Shown here: positions 8,783 to 17,290 of the stretch, one piece after another
Layout: every line of letters begins with the position of its first letter
Numbering within the stretch: position 1 is the stretch's first letter
Assembly: GCF_000245815.1 (NCBI RefSeq)
Contig: NZ_JH601103.1
Coordinates: forward strand, 650,433 to 714,432
Direction: 5' to 3'
Length of the DNA: 64,000 nucleotides
Source: Dolosigranulum pigrum ATCC 51524
Lineage (GTDB): Bacteria > Bacillota > Bacilli > Lactobacillales > Carnobacteriaceae_A
Notes under the pieces: model-generated
What the model was told of the DNA's origin: nothing
Database searches by the model: none
The model's input: the letters and a program-made list of their open reading frames with translations, nothing else
Position numbers and translations under genes: made by a program

Positions 8783-10282
8783 ATGACAACGTTTTTAGGA
8801 GGTATTGCCTTACTTATTATTGGGTACTTTACTTACGGGAAATTTATTGAGAAGAATTTCCAAGTTGAGCCAGACCGTAAGACACCTGCAGAGGTATTGC
8901 GAGATGGGTTTGACTTTGTACCGATGAAGAAGCAGACAAATGCGATTATTGAATTATTGAATATTGCGGGAACGGGACCTATTTTTGGGCCGATTATGGG
9001 AGCTCTATATGGACCGGTCGCGTACTTATGGATTGTCTTTGGATGTATCTTCGCCGGTGCGGTACATGATTACATGACAGGAATGATTTCTCTACGTAAT
9101 AATGGGGCGCAATTGCCTGAATTAGCTGAGAAATATTTAGGAAAATCTGTGAAGCATGTGGTGAATGTCTTTGCGATGTTATTGTTGATTTTGGTCGCAA
9201 CTGTATTCGTCTTGACGCCAGCCACTTTAATTGCCGATGTGACACCGGCTTGGATGACACCGACGTTAGCGATTGGCTTAATTTTTGTCTACTACTTAAT
9301 TTCAACGGTTTTACCAATCGATAAGGCAATGGGTAAGGTATATCCAATCTTTGGTGGAATTTTGATCATTTCAACCTTTGCAATTGGTGCAATGTTAATT
9401 TACGGTGGCGTGACAGGAGCGCATGTTTTACCGAACTTGACAGCTAGTACATTAGGTAACTTCCACCCAGAAGGAACACCAATTTTTCCTATTATCTTCT
9501 TCACCATTAGCTGTGGAGCGATGAGTGGATTCCATGCGACACAAGCGCCAATGGTTTCACGAACAATGACGAACGAATCAGAAGGACGCTACACATTCTA
9601 TGGTATGATGATCGCAGAAGGTGTCATCGCGATGATCTGGGCTGGAGCAACCATGACTTTATTCGATGGCCAGACGGTTTCCCAAATGATTGCAGAAGGA
9701 ACACCATCTGTTGTCGTTAATAATGTATCAACCTTACTACTGGGGAATGTACTCGGTATGATTGCTATTCTTGGAGTAATTGTTTTGCCGGTTTCATCAG
9801 GGTTATCTGGCTTCCGTAGTTTACGTACAATCTTGGCAGACTACTTGAGTATTCCACAAGATTCATTGAAAAAAGTCTTAGCAGTAACGATTCCGTTGTT
9901 TGTTGTATCATTCTTCTTAACAATGGTTGACTTCCAATTAATTTGGCGCTACTTCAACTGGGCTAACCAAGTGACAGCCGTGATTGCATTATTCGTGGCA
10001 ACACGCTACTTGTACTTGAAAGGCCGCAACTGGTTAGTGACCTTCGTACCAGGCTCATTGATGTTGTATGCTGTATTCGTCTACATCTTAACGCAACCAA
10101 TTGGATTTAATATGGCACTTGATGTGACAGCATACATTCTTGCAGCTATCTTGACAGTGGGACTTATTGCACTATTCTGGTACTCAGGTTCAAAACAGAA
10201 GGACAGTTTATCACCACAAAGTCCATTACTCAATGATCACTTGCCGATTGAAGAAGTTAGACGTCTACAATCACAATCATAA
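8783..10282 (+). CDS. cstA: CstA-family pyruvate/peptide transporter
   Basis: This membrane protein has 499 residues and many hydrophobic segments. The N-terminal half carries CstA-family signatures such as NIAGTGPIFGPIMGALYG and AVHDYMTGMISLRNNG, and CGAMSGFHATQAPMVSRT follows later. It is shorter than the roughly 700-residue enterobacterial CstA, as is common in Firmicutes. Characterised relatives (CstA, BtsT) import pyruvate, some with peptides. GAGGGGGA precedes ATG 8783. Its position after a LytS/LytTR pair, with a repeat array upstream, parallels BtsSR-BtsT and LytST pyruvate regulation. The family is clear; pyruvate as substrate is inferred. Confidence 0.92.
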   Translation: MTTFLGGIALLIIGYFTYGKFIEKNFQVEPDRKTPAEVLRDGFDFVPMKKQTNAIIELLNIAGTGPIFGPIMGALYGPVAYLWIVFGCIFAGAVHDYMTGMISLRNNGAQLPELAEKYLGKSVKHVVNVFAMLLLILVATVFVLTPATLIADVTPAWMTPTLAIGLIFVYYLISTVLPIDKAMGKVYPIFGGILIISTFAIGAMLIYGGVTGAHVLPNLTASTLGNFHPEGTPIFPIIFFTISCGAMSGFHATQAPMVSRTMTNESEGRYTFYGMMIAEGVIAMIWAGATMTLFDGQTVSQMIAEGTPSVVVNNVSTLLLGNVLGMIAILGVIVLPVSSGLSGFRSLRTILADYLSIPQDSLKKVLAVTIPLFVVSFFLTMVDFQLIWRYFNWANQVTAVIALFVATRYLYLKGRNWLVTFVPGSLMLYAVFVYILTQPIGFNMALDVTAYILAAILTVGLIALFWYSGSKQKDSLSPQSPLLNDHLPIEEVRRLQSQS

Positions 10283-10316
10283 TCAACTCTAAGTCAATAG
10301 AACTGAATCATCATAG

Positions 10317-10355
10317 CTTGCTCTACTGTTCTAGCGGTGGGGCAAGTTTTTTTTT
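10317..10355 (+). terminator. Intrinsic terminator after cstA
   Basis: CTTGCTC (10317-10323) pairs with GGGCAAG (10340-10346), followed by nine T. Confidence 0.8.
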
Positions 10356-10386
10356 ACGAAAGGATAGTCAAATTGTCGGAGCAGAT

Positions 10387-10415
10387 TTGACGAATAACAA
10401 ATTGTATGCTATAGT
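10387..10415 (+). promoter_or_regulatory. Promoter of rpmG-secE-nusG
   Basis: TTGACG (10387-10392) and TATAGT (10410-10415) have a 17-bp spacer, about 40 bp before rpmG. Confidence 0.75.
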
Positions 10416-10455
10416 TTAATCGCTAGTTGCTGTGTATTCGGAGGGGATGAATCGC

Positions 10456-10611
10456 ATGAAAAAGAAAACAAAAGTTGGATTAGCGTGTACAGATTGTGGC
10501 TCACGCAATTATTCAAAAAATAAAAGTGCCAAATTGCAAACAAAACGTTTAGAAATTAAAAAGTATTGTAGTCGTTGCGACGAACATACTATTCATAAAG
10601 AAACACGGTAG
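10456..10611 (+). CDS. rpmG: 50S ribosomal protein L33
   Basis: This 51-residue zinc-ribbon protein begins MKKKTKVGLACTDCG. It keeps both cysteine pairs (CTDC near residue 11 and CSRC near residue 38), so it is the zinc-binding form of L33. The start is ATG 10456, nine bases after GAGGGG (10441-10446); the in-frame ATG at 10447 is too close to the SD. It precedes secE and nusG, the classic order in Firmicutes. Confidence 0.95.
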   Translation: MKKKTKVGLACTDCGSRNYSKNKSAKLQTKRLEIKKYCSRCDEHTIHKETR

Positions 10612-10630
10612 AAGAGAGGAGCCCATTAAA

Positions 10631-10804
10631 GTGAAACTATTTAATTTTTTCGGTGAAGTAAAAGAAGAAATGCAAAAAACAACTTGGCCGAGTGGAAAAG
10701 AATTGCGAAAAGATTCAGCCACTATTTTTGGCGTCATTATCTTCTTCTCGATATTTTTCTACGTATCAGATATTGTTTTGAACTTTTTGTTGAATTTGAT
10801 CTAA
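10631..10804 (+). CDS. secE: Preprotein translocase subunit SecE
   Basis: This 57-residue protein has an amphipathic N-terminal part with the SecE signature EEMQKTTWPSGKEL, followed by one transmembrane helix (about 28-55, GVIIFFSIFFYVSDIVLNFL). It clamps SecY in the protein-export channel. The start is GTG 10631 with AGAGGAG about nine bases upstream. It lies between rpmG and nusG as in other Firmicutes. Confidence 0.95.
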   Translation: MKLFNFFGEVKEEMQKTTWPSGKELRKDSATIFGVIIFFSIFFYVSDIVLNFLLNLI

Positions 10805-10849
10805 AATCAGTGTAGAATATAAGAAAAGCGGAATAATAATTAGTTAAGG

Positions 10850-10877
10850 AACTTTGCTCACAGTGGCAAGGTTTTTT
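10850..10877 (+). terminator. Terminator-like hairpin between secE and nusG
   Basis: AACTTTGC (10850-10857) pairs with GCAAGGTT (10866-10873), and six T lie at 10872-10877. It would reduce the transcription that reaches nusG. Confidence 0.6.
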
Positions 10878-10906
10878 GATTGCAATTCTTTAGGGGGAAT
10901 CAAGTA

Positions 10907-11470
10907 ATGTCAAGAGAAATTGAAACAGCAGAAGAGTGGTACGTGCTCCATACATACTCAGGTTATGAGAACAAGGTAAAAGAGAACTTGGAATCTCGAA
11001 CGGAAAGTATGGGAATGGAAGATAATATTTTAGAGATCTTAGTTCCTGAGATGGAATCTTATCAGAAAGATGCTGAAGGTGAGTTAGAACGTGTGAAGGA
11101 AAAAACGTTCCCAGGTTATGTGCTTGTCAAGATGATTATGTCTGATGAAGCGTGGTATGTTGTTCGTAATACGCCGAACGTAACAGGTTTTGTTGGCTCA
11201 CATGGAGCAGGAAGTAAGCCATCACCATTATTCCCAGAAGAAGTAGATTCTGTCTTGCGCAGTATGGGGCTGAACCCACGCAAAGTTCAGATCGACTTGG
11301 AGCTTGGCCAGACCGTCCGCATTATTTCGGGAACATTCTCGGGTATGGAAGGAATCGTCGAGGAGATCGAATCCGATAAAGGCAAGGTAAAAGTAGCTGT
11401 CGAAATGTTCGGTCGTGAAACCACAACTGAGATTGACTATGACCAAATTGCTGAATTAAATAACTATTAA
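10907..11470 (+). CDS. nusG: Transcription termination/antitermination factor NusG
   Basis: NusG binds RNA polymerase during elongation and affects pausing and termination. The 187-residue protein has the NGN domain (EEWYVLHTYSGYENKVKENL, then FPGYVLVKMIMSDEAWYVVR) and a C-terminal KOW motif (GQTVRIISGTFSGMEGIVEEI). ATG 10907 is the start because AGGGGG (10892-10897) is nine bases upstream; the frame remains open to 10880 without an SD. A terminator-like hairpin precedes it, so part of its expression may come from readthrough. Confidence 0.96.
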   Translation: MSREIETAEEWYVLHTYSGYENKVKENLESRTESMGMEDNILEILVPEMESYQKDAEGELERVKEKTFPGYVLVKMIMSDEAWYVVRNTPNVTGFVGSHGAGSKPSPLFPEEVDSVLRSMGLNPRKVQIDLELGQTVRIISGTFSGMEGIVEEIESDKGKVKVAVEMFGRETTTEIDYDQIAELNNY

Positions 11471-11562
11471 GCATTTAGAAAATAGTTCTGCAATAGAGCA
11501 ATCGAGTGGGCACATCTGTGTAAATAACATGTCCAGAGAGAAATAAGTTTCTAAGGTTATAT

Positions 11563-11591
11563 TTGACAAAGATTAGGATATAGGGTAAAAT
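11563..11591 (+). promoter_or_regulatory. Promoter of rplK-rplA
   Basis: TTGACA (11563-11568) and TAAAAT (11586-11591) have a 17-bp spacer. It leaves a leader of about 105 bases before rplK. Confidence 0.8.
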
Positions 11592-11596
11592 GTCAA

Positions 11597-11632
11597 AGTG
11601 CGCTTGTTTTGGTTCAGCCAGGCAAGTGTGCT
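11597..11632 (+). other. rplK leader hairpin, possible L1 target
   Basis: AGTGCGCTTG (11597-11606) can pair fully, with three G-U pairs, with CAAGTGTGCT (11623-11632). In several bacteria L1 represses its own operon by binding the rplK leader. That this hairpin does so is an inference. Confidence 0.4.
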
Positions 11633-11704
11633 GGAATAAGAAGTGGGAGAAGAAATCTAAATCTTCACTGAACCACTCACGGACACAACAAGGAGGTATG
11701 TCAC

Positions 11705-12130
11705 GTGGCGAAAAAAGTTATTGATGTCGTAAAATTACAAATCCCTGCAGGTAAAGCAAGCCCTGCGCCACCCGTTGGACCAGCTCTAGGTCAAGCCGGT
11801 GTTAACATTATGGGATTCACTAAAGAATTTAACGCGCGAACAGCAGACCAAGCAGGAATGATTATTCCGGTTGTTATTACGGTTTATGAAGATCGCTCGT
11901 TCACATTCATTACTAAGACTCCACCAGCAGCAAACTTATTGAAGAAAGCAGCCGGTATTGAGTCTGGTTCTGGTGAACCTAACAAGAAAAAAGTTGCTAA
12001 TGTTACAAGTGATCAAGTGAGAGAAATTGCAGAAACAAAAATGCCTGACTTGAACGCAGCAGACATTGAAGCAGCAATGCGTATCGTAGAAGGTACAGCA
12101 CGTAGCATGGGAATCACAGTCGACAAATAA
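11705..12130 (+). CDS. rplK: 50S ribosomal protein L11
   Basis: This 141-residue protein of the GTPase-associated centre starts AKKVIDVVKLQIPAGKASPAPPVG and carries the Pro-rich N-terminal region, the RNA-binding C-terminal domain and the ending RIVEGTARSMGI. It anchors the region of 23S rRNA that contacts elongation factors and binds thiostrepton. The start is GTG 11705, eight bases after AAGGAGG (11690-11696). It forms an operon with rplA. Confidence 0.97.
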   Translation: MAKKVIDVVKLQIPAGKASPAPPVGPALGQAGVNIMGFTKEFNARTADQAGMIIPVVITVYEDRSFTFITKTPPAANLLKKAAGIESGSGEPNKKKVANVTSDQVREIAETKMPDLNAADIEAAMRIVEGTARSMGITVDK

Positions 12131-12232
12131 TTATTGTTGACACATACAAGTCGGTTTCTCGTGCTGATTTAACGAAGAGTTAAATTTAGTGGGAGGTTAA
12201 CCCGTTATTACCACAAAAGGAGGACAAATTTA

Positions 12233-12928
12233 ATGGCTAAAGGAAGTAAAAAATATTTAGCGGCACTTGAGCAAGTTAACCGCGATAAAGAATATGACTT
12301 AAAAGAAGCAATCGAATTAGTAAAAGAGATTGACTTTGCTAATTTCGATGCAAGTATTGAAGTAGCTTACAAGCTAGGTGTTGATCCAAAACAAGCGGAC
12401 CAACAACTTCGTGGTGCAACTGTCTTGCCTCACGGAACAGGTAAAACACAATCTGTTGTTGTCTTTGCAAAAGGACAAGCAGCAAAAGATGCGGAAGAAG
12501 CAGGTGCTGATTTCGTTGGAGACTCAGACTTAGTCGAAAAAGTACAAGGTGGCTGGTTAGACTTCGATATCGTTGTTGCTGCACCTGATATGATGGCTGA
12601 AGTTGGTAAATTGGGTCGAGTTTTAGGACCAAAAGGCTTAATGCCAAACCCTAAAACTGGTACTGTAACACCTGACGTGAAAAAAGCTGTTGAAGACATC
12701 AAGGCTGGTCAAGTAACTTACCGTCTCGACCGTCAAGCGAACGTTCACGTGCCAATTGGTAAAGTTTCATTCTCAACAGAACAATTAGCTGAGAACTTAG
12801 TAGCAATTCACGACATTATTGTCAAAAACCGTCCAGCGTCAATTTCTCGTCTTGCCTACATTAAAAACATGGCAATTGCGAGCACATTCGGCCCTGGTGT
12901 AAAAATTGATAAAGAGTCAGTATTATAA
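12233..12928 (+). CDS. rplA: 50S ribosomal protein L1
   Basis: This 231-residue protein of the L1 stalk helps release deacylated tRNA. It starts MAKGSKKYLAALEQVNRDKEYDL, contains RVLGPKGLMPNPKTGTVT and ends in KIDKESVL, all typical of L1. AAAGGAGG precedes ATG 12233. A roughly 100-base gap after rplK holds no gene. Confidence 0.97.
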   Translation: MAKGSKKYLAALEQVNRDKEYDLKEAIELVKEIDFANFDASIEVAYKLGVDPKQADQQLRGATVLPHGTGKTQSVVVFAKGQAAKDAEEAGADFVGDSDLVEKVQGGWLDFDIVVAAPDMMAEVGKLGRVLGPKGLMPNPKTGTVTPDVKKAVEDIKAGQVTYRLDRQANVHVPIGKVSFSTEQLAENLVAIHDIIVKNRPASISRLAYIKNMAIASTFGPGVKIDKESVL

Positions 12929-12935
12929 AAAAGTA

Positions 12936-12964
12936 TTGATTTAATGTAGCAGTCTTGCTATAAT
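12936..12964 (+). promoter_or_regulatory. Promoter of rplJ-rplL
   Basis: TTGATT (12936-12941) and TATAAT (12959-12964) have a 17-bp spacer. Confidence 0.8.
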
Positions 12965-12970
12965 GCATTA

Positions 12971-13134
12971 GGTTAATAAAATATGATTCAACCGAAGACA
13001 GTATGTGGCGCAAGCCTTAATCTCATACCGAGGTGACGTGTAAACACTACACTTCCTCTATGTCTTTAGGTGGACATGGAGGTTTTTTTGAACAAAAAAC
13101 TTCCAACAATCCAAGTAAAGGGAGGTGGACATGT
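12971..13134 (+). ncRNA. Ribosomal L10 leader with attenuator
   Basis: A leader of about 160 bases separates the promoter from rplJ. It ends in a strong terminator: CCTCTATGTC (13055-13064) against GACATGGAGG (13073-13082), then seven T. Firmicutes control rplJL by binding of the L10-L12 complex to such a leader. The position and structure match, but I did not align it to the family model. Confidence 0.75.
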
Positions 13135-13641
13135 ATGCCAAAAGAACAAGTACTCAATGAGAAAAAACAGTTAGTCACTGAACTAGCTGAAAAATTCCAA
13201 GCGTCTAAATCAACTATTATCTTTAACTACCGTGGATTAACTGTTCAGGAAGTTACTGACTTGCGTGCGCAATTGCGTGAATCAAACGTTGAAATGAAAG
13301 TTGTGAAGAACACATTGCTTCGTTTTGCTGCTGAAGAAGCAGGTTATGAAGGAATGGAAGACATTTTCAAGGGACCTACGGCAATCGCGTTCAGTAATGA
13401 AGAAGTGGTTGCACCAGCTAAGATTATTTCAGAATTCGCTAAAGAAGCGGAAGTTGTTGAAATTAAAGGTGGTGTCATTGAAGGAAAAGTAGCAAGCCTT
13501 GAATTAATTAGCAAGATTGCGAAATTACCAAGTCGCGAAGGTCTATTATCTATGCTTCTTTCAGTGCTTCAAGCACCTATTCGAAACACTGCACTTGCAG
13601 TCAAAGCAGTGGCAGAGAAGAAAGAAGAAGAAGCTGCCTAA
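13135..13641 (+). CDS. rplJ: 50S ribosomal protein L10
   Basis: This 168-residue protein forms the base of the L12 stalk. It starts MPKEQVLNEKKQLVTELAEK and contains IFNYRGLTVQEVTDLRAQLR and the C-terminal helix that holds L12 dimers (LAVKAVAEKKEE). The frame is open upstream through the leader attenuator, but ATG 13135 is the start because GGGAGGTGG (13120-13128) lies just before it. It probably represses its own operon with L12 through the leader. Confidence 0.97.
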   Translation: MPKEQVLNEKKQLVTELAEKFQASKSTIIFNYRGLTVQEVTDLRAQLRESNVEMKVVKNTLLRFAAEEAGYEGMEDIFKGPTAIAFSNEEVVAPAKIISEFAKEAEVVEIKGGVIEGKVASLELISKIAKLPSREGLLSMLLSVLQAPIRNTALAVKAVAEKKEEEAA

Positions 13642-13708
13642 TATTTTATTGGCAAGCTTCAGTAACACATTAACTATATAATTATAAAAAAATGGAGGAA
13701 AAATAATT

Positions 13709-14074
13709 ATGGCACTAGATATCCAAAAAATTATTGAAGATTTAAAAGAATCTACTGTTGTTGAACTAAACGAATTAGTTACAGCAATCGAAGAGGAGTT
13801 TGGCGTTGAAGCAGCAGCACCAGTTGCAGCAGCAGCGGCAGCAGACGGTGGCGCTGCAGAACAAACAGAATTTACTGTTGAATTGGTAACTGCTGGTTCT
13901 GCTAAGATTAAAGTTATTAAAGCTGTTCGTGAATTAACTGGCTTAGGCTTGAAAGAAGCTAAAGGTCTTGTTGATAACGCACCTTCACCAATTAAAGAAG
14001 GCGTTGAAAAAGCTGAAGCTGAAGAAATTAAAGAAAAAATCGAAGAAGCTGGAGGAGAAGTTGAAATTAAATAA
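13709..14074 (+). CDS. rplL: 50S ribosomal protein L7/L12
   Basis: This 121-residue stalk protein recruits translational GTPases. It has the N-terminal dimerisation domain (MALDIQKIIEDLKESTVVEL), an Ala-rich hinge at about residues 35-50, and the C-terminal domain (KIKVIKAVRELTGLGLKEAK, then AGGEVEIK at the end). ATGGAGGAAA precedes ATG 13709. Confidence 0.97.
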   Translation: MALDIQKIIEDLKESTVVELNELVTAIEEEFGVEAAAPVAAAAAADGGAAEQTEFTVELVTAGSAKIKVIKAVRELTGLGLKEAKGLVDNAPSPIKEGVEKAEAEEIKEKIEEAGGEVEIK

Positions 14075-14097
14075 TTTCAATCTTTCTGACAGATGGG

Positions 14098-14127
14098 CGC
14101 CTGTCGCGAGAGCGGTAGGCGTTTTTT
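14098..14127 (+). terminator. Intrinsic terminator after rplL
   Basis: CGCCTGTCGC (14098-14107) pairs with GCGGTAGGCG (14112-14121) around a GAGA loop, followed by six T. Confidence 0.9.
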
Positions 14128-14284
14128 CGAGCGTTTATGTTAATTCAGTCGGATTTACGGGATGGTTACTAGTAATTCATGAAAAAACTTTGAAATTTTC
14201 ATTTTATCCTTTCTGATTAGAGTCAATTGACTTATACTTAGATAGAGTGTGTAGGAGTGAGAGTGATTAGGTGAGGAGTTATGA

Positions 14285-15472
14285 ATGATGGAACAACAAT
14301 CCCCGCAACGTATTGATTATGGCATTATTTTCCCAGTGTTGACGTTATGTATTATTGGTATTGTATTTTTGTATTCGACGACGGTGGTGATTCAAGGTGA
14401 ATCGATGGCTATGACCTTGCGACAGTTGATTTGGTACGGGGTTGGGATTAGTTTGGCTGCCTTGATGTTGTTATTCGACTCCAAGCTACTGTGGCGGATG
14501 ACGCCGTATGTCTATTGGGGCTCAATTGCGTTATTGATAGGAGCCATTTTTATTTATGATCGTGATTTGGCAGCGGTGGCAGGAGCGCGGCGCTGGGTGA
14601 CGATTCCTGGGATTAATATGACGTTTCAAGTCACTGAGTTTGTTAAGATTCCGTTTATTTTGCAATTATCCCGTATCGTGACGAAACATAATAATGACTT
14701 TTCGAAGCGTAATAATTTAAGTGATTTTAGACTGTTGGGTAAGATTGCGCTATACACAGTTATTCCACTCTTATTAATCCTGAATCAACCAGATTTAGGA
14801 ACAGCACTGGTTTTTGTAGCGGTGGCGGTAAGTATTACCTTAATGTCAGGAATTCGTTGGCGTATTTTAGTGCCGTTATTTGGGGTAACTCTATTAGTGG
14901 CTGTTTTATTCGTCATTATGGTGATGTATAATCGTGATTTTCTCCAAAATGTACTTGGCTTTCATGAATACCAGTTCCGTCGTATCGATACGTGGTTGAA
15001 TCCTACCTTGGATACGAGCTCAAGTAGTTACCAAATTACCCAAACGTTCAAGGCAATTGGCTCGGGTGGTTTATTCGGAAAAGGGTTCGGAGTATCTGAA
15101 GTGTATGTACCAGTCCGTGAGTCTGATATGATTATGTCAACAATTGCAGAGAACTTCGGCTTTGTAGGCGCATCAGCTGTCATTTTTACGTATTTCTTAT
15201 TAGTATACAATATGATTAAAGTGGTCTACGATACGCGTAATGAGTTTTATGCGTACATCGCAACAGGTGTCATTACGATGATTGTGTTCCATGTGTTCGA
15301 GAACATCGGGATGAATATCGGTCTCTTGCCATTAACGGGGATTCCTTTGCCGTTTATTTCTCAAGGTGGATCTGCCTTGATCGGAAACATGATGGGAGTT
15401 GGCTTGTTGATGTCGATGCGATTTAATCATCAGTCATATTTCTATTCGGGATCCTTGCGCGGTCGACGCTAA
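14285..15472 (+). CDS. SEDS-family peptidoglycan glycosyltransferase (FtsW/RodA type), first copy
   Basis: This membrane enzyme has 395 residues. SEDS proteins polymerise lipid II into glycan strands together with a class B penicillin-binding protein. It has about ten hydrophobic segments and the family motifs GARRWVTIPGINMTFQVTEFVKI (split here as GARRWVTIPG and QVTEFVKI), NQPDLGTALVF, FGKGFGVSEVYVPVRESD and LPLTGIPLPFISQGGSAL. GAGGAG (14273-14278) serves either ATG 14285 or ATG 14288. A second SEDS gene follows after 24 bases. Whether this copy acts in elongation or division cannot be told from sequence alone. Confidence 0.92.
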   Translation: MMEQQSPQRIDYGIIFPVLTLCIIGIVFLYSTTVVIQGESMAMTLRQLIWYGVGISLAALMLLFDSKLLWRMTPYVYWGSIALLIGAIFIYDRDLAAVAGARRWVTIPGINMTFQVTEFVKIPFILQLSRIVTKHNNDFSKRNNLSDFRLLGKIALYTVIPLLLILNQPDLGTALVFVAVAVSITLMSGIRWRILVPLFGVTLLVAVLFVIMVMYNRDFLQNVLGFHEYQFRRIDTWLNPTLDTSSSSYQITQTFKAIGSGGLFGKGFGVSEVYVPVRESDMIMSTIAENFGFVGASAVIFTYFLLVYNMIKVVYDTRNEFYAYIATGVITMIVFHVFENIGMNIGLLPLTGIPLPFISQGGSALIGNMMGVGLLMSMRFNHQSYFYSGSLRGRR

Positions 15473-15496
15473 TGGTTATTCAGAAAGGAGCATCCT

Positions 15497-16669
15497 ATGA
15501 TCCGACAAAAATTAGCTTACTTAGATAAGTGGCTATTAGTACCGTATATTATATTATTAACATTAAGTATTATTATGGTTTATAGTGCGAGTAGTTATAT
15601 GGCCGTAGCTAACGAGGGAAATCCATACGATTTTTTAAGAAAACAAGTGTTATTTGTTATTTTGGGCATTATCTTAATGTTTATTAGTGCGATGATGAAT
15701 ACGAAGTACTGGCAAGATATGCGTCTGATTAAGATAGCAGCTGGTGTAATATTTATTCTACTAGTGGTTGTATTCTTTATGGCACCGATCAATGGCGCGC
15801 GACGATGGATTCCTTTAGGGTTTATGAACTTGCAGCCAGCTGAATTAGCAAAGTTGTTCACAGTATGGTATTTTTCTTATATATTATCCCAAAAAGAGCA
15901 TAAGACATCTGAATTTAAGGAATTTGCACAGTCAATGATTGCACCAACTGCTCTGTTAGTGGTGATGGCATTTATTATTTGGTTACAGCCAGATACAGGA
16001 ACGCCTATTACTATTGCGATTGTCTCTTATACAATGGTCGTGATGAGTGGTATTCCGCTGAAAAAGGGCTTCATTATGGGAGCGATTGGTACCGGCTTAA
16101 TTTTATCGGCATATAATATTTTATACTTCTTCGGACACTATATTCCGGGGTTCAGTGGTAGTTACGGGCACGGTCGTTTTTTAGCGGTTCGTTATCCATT
16201 CAAGTTGATGCAGTCAGAAGGGTTACAGTTAGTTAACTCTTATCAAGCGTTAGCCAATGGTGGGTTAACGGGTGTAGGCATTAGTGCAAGTATTCAAAAG
16301 ACAGGCTACTTACCTGAAGCACATACTGATTTTATTCTCTCGATTATCGGGGAAGAATTAGGATTGGTGACGATTATTGGGATTATCTTATGCATGATGG
16401 TAATTATTAGTCGGATTTATATTATTGGTATTCGTAGTCATGAATCGTTTTATTATTTTATGTGTATGGGTATTGGTATGCTGTTCTTTATTCAAGTATG
16501 CCTGAACTTAGGCGCTGTGAGTGGGGTACTTCCCATCACTGGTGTGCCATTTCCTTTCTTAAGTTATGGGGGGTCTAGTTTATTGATGTCTTCATTATCG
16601 ATTGGAATGGTCTTGAATATTCGCATTCGTTACCGGTTGTCTCAACATAGTCAGGAAGGAGCTGCTTAA
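15497..16669 (+). CDS. SEDS-family peptidoglycan glycosyltransferase (FtsW/RodA type), second copy
   Basis: A 390-residue paralogue of the gene just upstream, with the same order of motifs: NGARRWIPLG, QPAELAKLF, QPDTGTPITI, GYLPEAHTDFILSIIGEELG and PITGVPFPFLSYGGSSL. GEELG (FILSIIGEELGL) is the form usual in RodA and FtsW, while the first copy has the rarer ESDMIMSTIAENFG at that place. AAAGGAG lies before ATG 15497. The tandem pair suggests duplication followed by divergence of roles. It is followed after one base by a LURP-one gene, probably in the same transcript. Confidence 0.92.
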   Translation: MIRQKLAYLDKWLLVPYIILLTLSIIMVYSASSYMAVANEGNPYDFLRKQVLFVILGIILMFISAMMNTKYWQDMRLIKIAAGVIFILLVVVFFMAPINGARRWIPLGFMNLQPAELAKLFTVWYFSYILSQKEHKTSEFKEFAQSMIAPTALLVVMAFIIWLQPDTGTPITIAIVSYTMVVMSGIPLKKGFIMGAIGTGLILSAYNILYFFGHYIPGFSGSYGHGRFLAVRYPFKLMQSEGLQLVNSYQALANGGLTGVGISASIQKTGYLPEAHTDFILSIIGEELGLVTIIGIILCMMVIISRIYIIGIRSHESFYYFMCMGIGMLFFIQVCLNLGAVSGVLPITGVPFPFLSYGGSSLLMSSLSIGMVLNIRIRYRLSQHSQEGAA

Positions 16670-16670
16670 G

Positions 16671-17147
16671 ATGATATACCATATTAAACAAAAAATGCTC
16701 TCGTTTAAAGACGAGTTTACGATTTATAATGCTCAAGGGCAAGAGCTGTTTTACGTTGAGGAGAAGTTGTTGAGTTTTGGGAAGAAGTTCTTCATGCGTG
16801 ATCGCGAAGGTAGAGAGGTCTTGTCGATTGAAGAGAAGGTGTTGTCATTGTTGGCGACATATGAGGTGTATATTGGCGGTCAATTGGCAGCTACGGTGAA
16901 GAAGGATGTATCCTTCTTTCGACCGAAGTATACGATTCAAGGCTTGGATTGGGAAATTCAAGGAGACTTCTTGGCACATGATTACCGCATTACCGAGGAT
17001 GGGCGGACGATTGCTAATGTATCGAAGGCCTACTTATCTTGGAGCGATACGTATCAGATTGATATTGTTGATGAGGATTATGCTGATGTTCTCTTGGGTA
17101 TCGTTATTGTCATTGATGCGGTGCTTGCTTCAGAACAGAAGGAATAA
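16671..17147 (+). CDS. LURP-one-related (tubby-like fold) protein
   Basis: This 158-residue soluble protein consists of repeated beta-hairpin phrases such as FTIYNAQGQELFYVEEKLLS, MRDREGREVLSIEEKVLS and YTIQGLDWEIQG. They are typical of the LURP-one/YxjI family, which adopts a tubby-like barrel. Its biochemical role is unknown. It starts one base after the stop of the second SEDS gene, so translation is probably coupled and a cell-envelope link is possible. The family is recognised from the repeat pattern. Confidence 0.8.
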   Translation: MIYHIKQKMLSFKDEFTIYNAQGQELFYVEEKLLSFGKKFFMRDREGREVLSIEEKVLSLLATYEVYIGGQLAATVKKDVSFFRPKYTIQGLDWEIQGDFLAHDYRITEDGRTIANVSKAYLSWSDTYQIDIVDEDYADVLLGIVIVIDAVLASEQKE

Positions 17148-17172
17148 TTAATTTTGGGGTGCGGGCTAAGGC

Positions 17173-17201
17173 TTGCATTTCCACAGAAAAATTGATAAGA
17201 T
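17173..17201 (+). promoter_or_regulatory. Probable promoter of the uracil permease gene
   Basis: TTGCAT (17173-17178) and TAAGAT (17196-17201) have a 17-bp spacer, just upstream of the leader attenuator. Confidence 0.5.
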
Positions 17202-17216
17202 AATCAAGGCGCAAAT

Positions 17217-17257
17217 GGGGAACTTACAGTATAGATGGTAGAGTTTCCCTCTTTTTG
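17217..17257 (+). terminator. Leader terminator/attenuator before uracil permease
   Basis: GGGGAACT (17217-17224) pairs with AGTTTCCC (17242-17249), followed by TCTTTTTG. It lies between the promoter and the permease start and may control readthrough. I found no clear PyrR-binding loop or purine riboswitch, so its signal is unknown. Confidence 0.6.
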
Positions 17258-17290
17258 TGCGCAGAATATGAGTAGAAAAGGATGAGGAAA

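Noticed and set aside
11698..11700. ATG close to the rplK SD as start codon
   Set aside because: It is out of frame with rplK and only one base from the SD; GTG 11705 fits both frame and spacing.
13968..14216. Open frame overlapping the end of rplL
   Set aside because: It is an out-of-frame shadow of the Lys/Glu-rich rplL end and runs through the terminator.
14210..14238. Promoter for the first SEDS gene with TATACT at 14233
   Set aside because: The hexamer 17 bp upstream (TTTCTG) is too poor a match to list as a supported promoter.
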